A stretch of 64,000 nucleotides of DNA from FEN-299 sp963717945 (lineage in GTDB: Bacteria > Acidobacteriota > Vicinamibacteria > Vicinamibacterales > Fen-181), in NCBI GenBank assembly GCA_963717945.1, contig CAVQXT010000007.1:62001-126000 (forward strand), given 5' to 3'. Positions 61,934 through 64,000 of the stretch are shown here, in pieces. The translations under genes were made by a program, and so were the position numbers. Every line of letters starts with the position of its first letter. The stretch's first letter is position 1. Under the pieces are notes generated by a model, which was not told the DNA's origin, made no database searches, and saw only the letters and a list, made by a program, of their open reading frames with translations.

Positions 61934-63107
61934 GCTAAGAACCGAGACGATGACCGTCAACATGGGGCCGCAGCACCCCAGCACGCACGGCGTGCTGAGG
62001 CTGGTGCTGCGCCTCGACGGCGAGAACGTGGTCAGCTCGGCCTCGACGGTCGGTTACCTCCACACCGGGATCGAGAAGACGATCGAGCAGAAGAAATACC
62101 AGCAGGTGATCACGCTCGTCGAGCGGATGGACTACCTGAGCGCGCAGTCCAACAGCCTGGCCTACGCGCTGTCGGTGGAGAAGCTGCTCGGCATCGAGAT
62201 TCCCGAGCGTGTGCAGACGATCCGCGTGCTCCTCGCCGAGCTGCAGCGGCTCAACAGCCACCTCGTGTGGCTCGCCACGCACGGGATGGAGGTCGGCGCG
62301 GTCACGATGATGCTCTACTGCTTCCGGGAACGGGAGCTGCTGCTGAACATCAACGAGCTCATCGCCGGCTTCCGGATGTTCCCGAGCTACATCCGGATCG
62401 GCGGCCTCCGCGAAGACCTGCCGGCAGGATTCCACGCGGCCGTCACGGAGATCCTGGACCGGATGCCGGCCAAGCTGGGCGAGTACGAAGACCTGCTGAC
62501 GCACAACCAGATCTACATCAAGCGCGCCCGCGGCGTCGGGGCGATCTCGCTTGGCGACGCCCTCGGCCTCGGGCTGGTCGGGCCGATCGCCCGCGCGGCC
62601 GGTTCGACCTACGACGTGCGGAAGGCGTTCCCCTACTCCGGCTACGAGACGTTCGACTTCGACGTGCCGGTCGCCAGCGCCGGAGACGTCTTCGACCGGT
62701 ACCTCGTCCGCATCGAGGAGATGTACCAGTCGCTGCGCATCTGCCGGCAGGCGCTGGACCGCATCGGCCCGACCGGCGTCTATGCGGCCGCCGACCCCCG
62801 CGTGGTGCCGCCGCCGAAGGACAAGGTCTACACCGAGATGGAAGCGCTCATCCAGCACTTCCTGATCTACTCGGAGGGGTTCAGGGTGCCGGCCGGCGAG
62901 GCGTACGTGCCGGTCGAAGGGCCGCGCGGCGAGCACGGGTGCTACGTCGTGTCGGACGGCACCAACCGGCCGTGGCGCGTCAAGATGCGATCGCCGTCGC
63001 TGATGGCCTGCCAGGCGCTGCCGAAGCTGATTGTCGGGGGCCTGATCGCCGACGTGATCGCCGTCATCGGCTCGATCGACGTCGTGCTGGGAGACGTGGA
63101 CCGGTGA
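61926..63107 (+). CDS. nuoD: NADH-quinone oxidoreductase subunit D
   Basis: Complex I 49-kDa-type subunit (393 residues) that lines the quinone-binding site together with NuoB. Motifs: TMTVNMGPQHPSTHGVLRLVL, YLHTGIEKTIEQKKYQQ, RMDYLSAQSNSLAYALSVEKLL and CVVSDGTN-like CYVVSDGTNRPWRVKMRSPS near the C-terminus. ATG at 61926 overlaps the gmhA end. The stop overlaps nuoE (GTGA). Confidence 0.97.
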   Translation: MAELRTETMTVNMGPQHPSTHGVLRLVLRLDGENVVSSASTVGYLHTGIEKTIEQKKYQQVITLVERMDYLSAQSNSLAYALSVEKLLGIEIPERVQTIRVLLAELQRLNSHLVWLATHGMEVGAVTMMLYCFRERELLLNINELIAGFRMFPSYIRIGGLREDLPAGFHAAVTEILDRMPAKLGEYEDLLTHNQIYIKRARGVGAISLGDALGLGLVGPIARAAGSTYDVRKAFPYSGYETFDFDVPVASAGDVFDRYLVRIEEMYQSLRICRQALDRIGPTGVYAAADPRVVPPPKDKVYTEMEALIQHFLIYSEGFRVPAGEAYVPVEGPRGEHGCYVVSDGTNRPWRVKMRSPSLMACQALPKLIVGGLIADVIAVIGSIDVVLGDVDR

Positions 63108-63718
63108 GCTTCCACCCGGAGATGCGCTACGAGTCGGGGCAGCACGTGTCGCGGCGCGAGCTGCGTCCGGAGGGCGAGCCGTTCGCCTTCACGCCAGGGA
63201 ACCGCGAACGCCTCGAGCGCGTCGCGACCCACTACCCGCCCGAGCACCGGCGCTCGGCCGTGATCCCGGCGCTCTACATCGTCCAGGAACAGCAGGGCTA
63301 CATCACGGCGTCGGCCATCCGGCACGTCGCCGAGGTGATCGGGTGCACGCCGGCGGAAGTCGACGAGGTGGTCACCTACTACGCGATGTTCTTCCGCCAG
63401 CCGGTCGGAAAGTACGTCGTCCAGGTGTGCCGGACCCTCTCGTGCGCGCTGCGCGGGGCCGGGCGCGTCACCGAGGAGATCGCCAGGACGCTGGGCATCA
63501 AGGTGGGCGAGACCGATCCGACCGGGACGTTCACGCTCATGGAGATGGAGTGCCTCGGCGCGTGCGACCGGGCGCCGGTCGTGATGGTGAACAACGAGCA
63601 CTGGCACGAGTGCCAGTCGCCGGAGGACGCGGCGCGGCTGCTCGAGGACCTGAAGACCCGGGGGCCGGCGGCGCTGACGGGCTGCCACCTCAGAGTAGAG
63701 AAAGGGACGCGGGATTAG
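63104..63718 (+). CDS. nuoE: NADH-quinone oxidoreductase subunit E
   Basis: The 24-kDa-type subunit with a [2Fe-2S] cluster (204 residues). Ligand cysteines occur as CRTLSC and CLGAC. The thioredoxin-like fold region begins IPALYIVQEQQGYIT. GTG at 63104 overlaps the nuoD stop; ATG at 63122 is possible. The last four codons (Gly-Thr-Arg-Asp) and the stop lie inside a heptamer array, so the C-terminal end may have been altered by it. Confidence 0.95.
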   Translation: MSFHPEMRYESGQHVSRRELRPEGEPFAFTPGNRERLERVATHYPPEHRRSAVIPALYIVQEQQGYITASAIRHVAEVIGCTPAEVDEVVTYYAMFFRQPVGKYVVQVCRTLSCALRGAGRVTEEIARTLGIKVGETDPTGTFTLMEMECLGACDRAPVVMVNNEHWHECQSPEDAARLLEDLKTRGPAALTGCHLRVEKGTRD

Positions 63719-63772
63719 GGAATAGGGACGAGGGGGATTTCCCTCGTCCCCCGTCCCTCGTCCCTCATCCCC
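63703..63772. repeat. Heptanucleotide array, ten units, with strong hairpin between nuoE and nuoF
   Basis: Left units AGGGACG, CGGGATT and AGGGAAT, right units CGTCCCT and CGTCCCC. A perfect 10-base stem pairs GGGACGAGGG (63725-63734) with CCCTCGTCCC (63741-63750) around a six-base loop. The array contains the nuoE stop codon and ends one unit before the nuoF ATG; the following bases GAAGGAT hold the nuoF ribosome site. Confidence 0.88.
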
Positions 63773-63781
63773 GAAGGATAC

Positions 63782-64000
63782 ATGGAACCAGTCCTGACCT
63801 CCCACGTGCGCGAGCCGAACGGCCAGACGCTCGGCGCCTACCTCGCCCGCGGCGGGTACGAGGGGCTCCACAAAGCCCTCGGCCTCACGCCCGCCCAGAT
63901 CATCGACATGGTCAAGGCGTCGGGGCTGCGCGGCCGCGGCGGCGCCGGCTTCCCGACCGGGATGAAGTGGCAGTTCGTGCCGAAGGACTCGCCGAAGCCG
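63782..64000 (+). CDS. nuoF: NADH-quinone oxidoreductase subunit F, N-terminal part
   Basis: NuoF binds NADH and FMN and starts electron flow in complex I. Only the first 73 codons are in the window: MEPVLTSHVREPNGQTL, then AYLARGGYEGLHKAL and the flavin/NADH-site glycine motif GLRGRGGAGFPTGMKW. AAGGA precedes the ATG at good spacing. The gene runs off the right edge. Confidence 0.96.
   Translation, partial: MEPVLTSHVREPNGQTLGAYLARGGYEGLHKALGLTPAQIIDMVKASGLRGRGGAGFPTGMKWQFVPKDSPKP

Overview
This is 64 kb of GC-rich bacterial DNA, densely coded on both strands. The mix of families (GWxTD protein, GloVer repeat protein, VPS10/BNR propeller, DUF5719-type repeat protein, M14 peptidase with a class-I-amidotransferase-like tail, KorDABC, holB-ricT, lettered nuo genes) suggests an Acidobacteriota genome, probably Vicinamibacteria. 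This is inferred from gene content; no rRNA or tRNA gene is present to confirm it.

Layout. 1-7766: potassium uptake locus kdpA(partial)-kdpB-kdpC, then two tandem KdpD-type proteins that lack any histidine kinase, a membrane diguanylate cyclase and an HtrA-like protease. 7767-10224: a palindromic element, an acetamidase-family protein and a divergent MFS transporter. 10271-15792 (minus): a three-gene CzcCBA-type heavy-metal RND pump. 16068-22697: an uncharacterised outer-membrane protein, a CDF cation exporter, an ECF sigma/anti-sigma pair, a seven-repeat GloVer lipoprotein and a conserved exported protein. 22975-35728: VOC protein, asnS, a large BNR propeller protein, two small exported proteins, a TIR-TM-DUF4384 protein, an M14 peptidase and an acyl-CoA dehydrogenase. 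35975-38541: glutamine synthetase and phosphofructokinase. 38642-47931 (minus): a seven-gene unit with a two-component system, a PepSY protein, a YVTN propeller protein and a tripartite RND pump. 48226-51053: 2-oxoacid:ferredoxin oxidoreductase korDABC. 51092-54333: holB, ricT, pdxA, smpB. 54349-59760: DUF5719-type protein, sugar aminotransferase, dicarboxylate/amino-acid symporter, dTDP-4-dehydrorhamnose reductase. 59871-64000: NADH dehydrogenase genes nuoABC, gmhA, nuoDEF(partial).

The genes emphasise cation handling (K+ import, CDF export, two RND pumps), envelope and exported proteins, and ferredoxin/NADH-linked energy metabolism. Most operons are tightly coupled through ATGA or GTGA stop/start overlaps.

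Two observations stand out. First, many gene boundaries carry tandem arrays of seven-base units from several sequence families, in both orientations. They keep strict heptad phase and often begin or end exactly at a stop codon or ribosome binding site. Second, the Kdp sensor appears dismantled: its cytoplasmic part exists as two kinase-less proteins, and a membrane segment resembling the KdpD membrane domain is fused to a GGDEF output. A TIR protein with receptor-like topology is a third point of interest.
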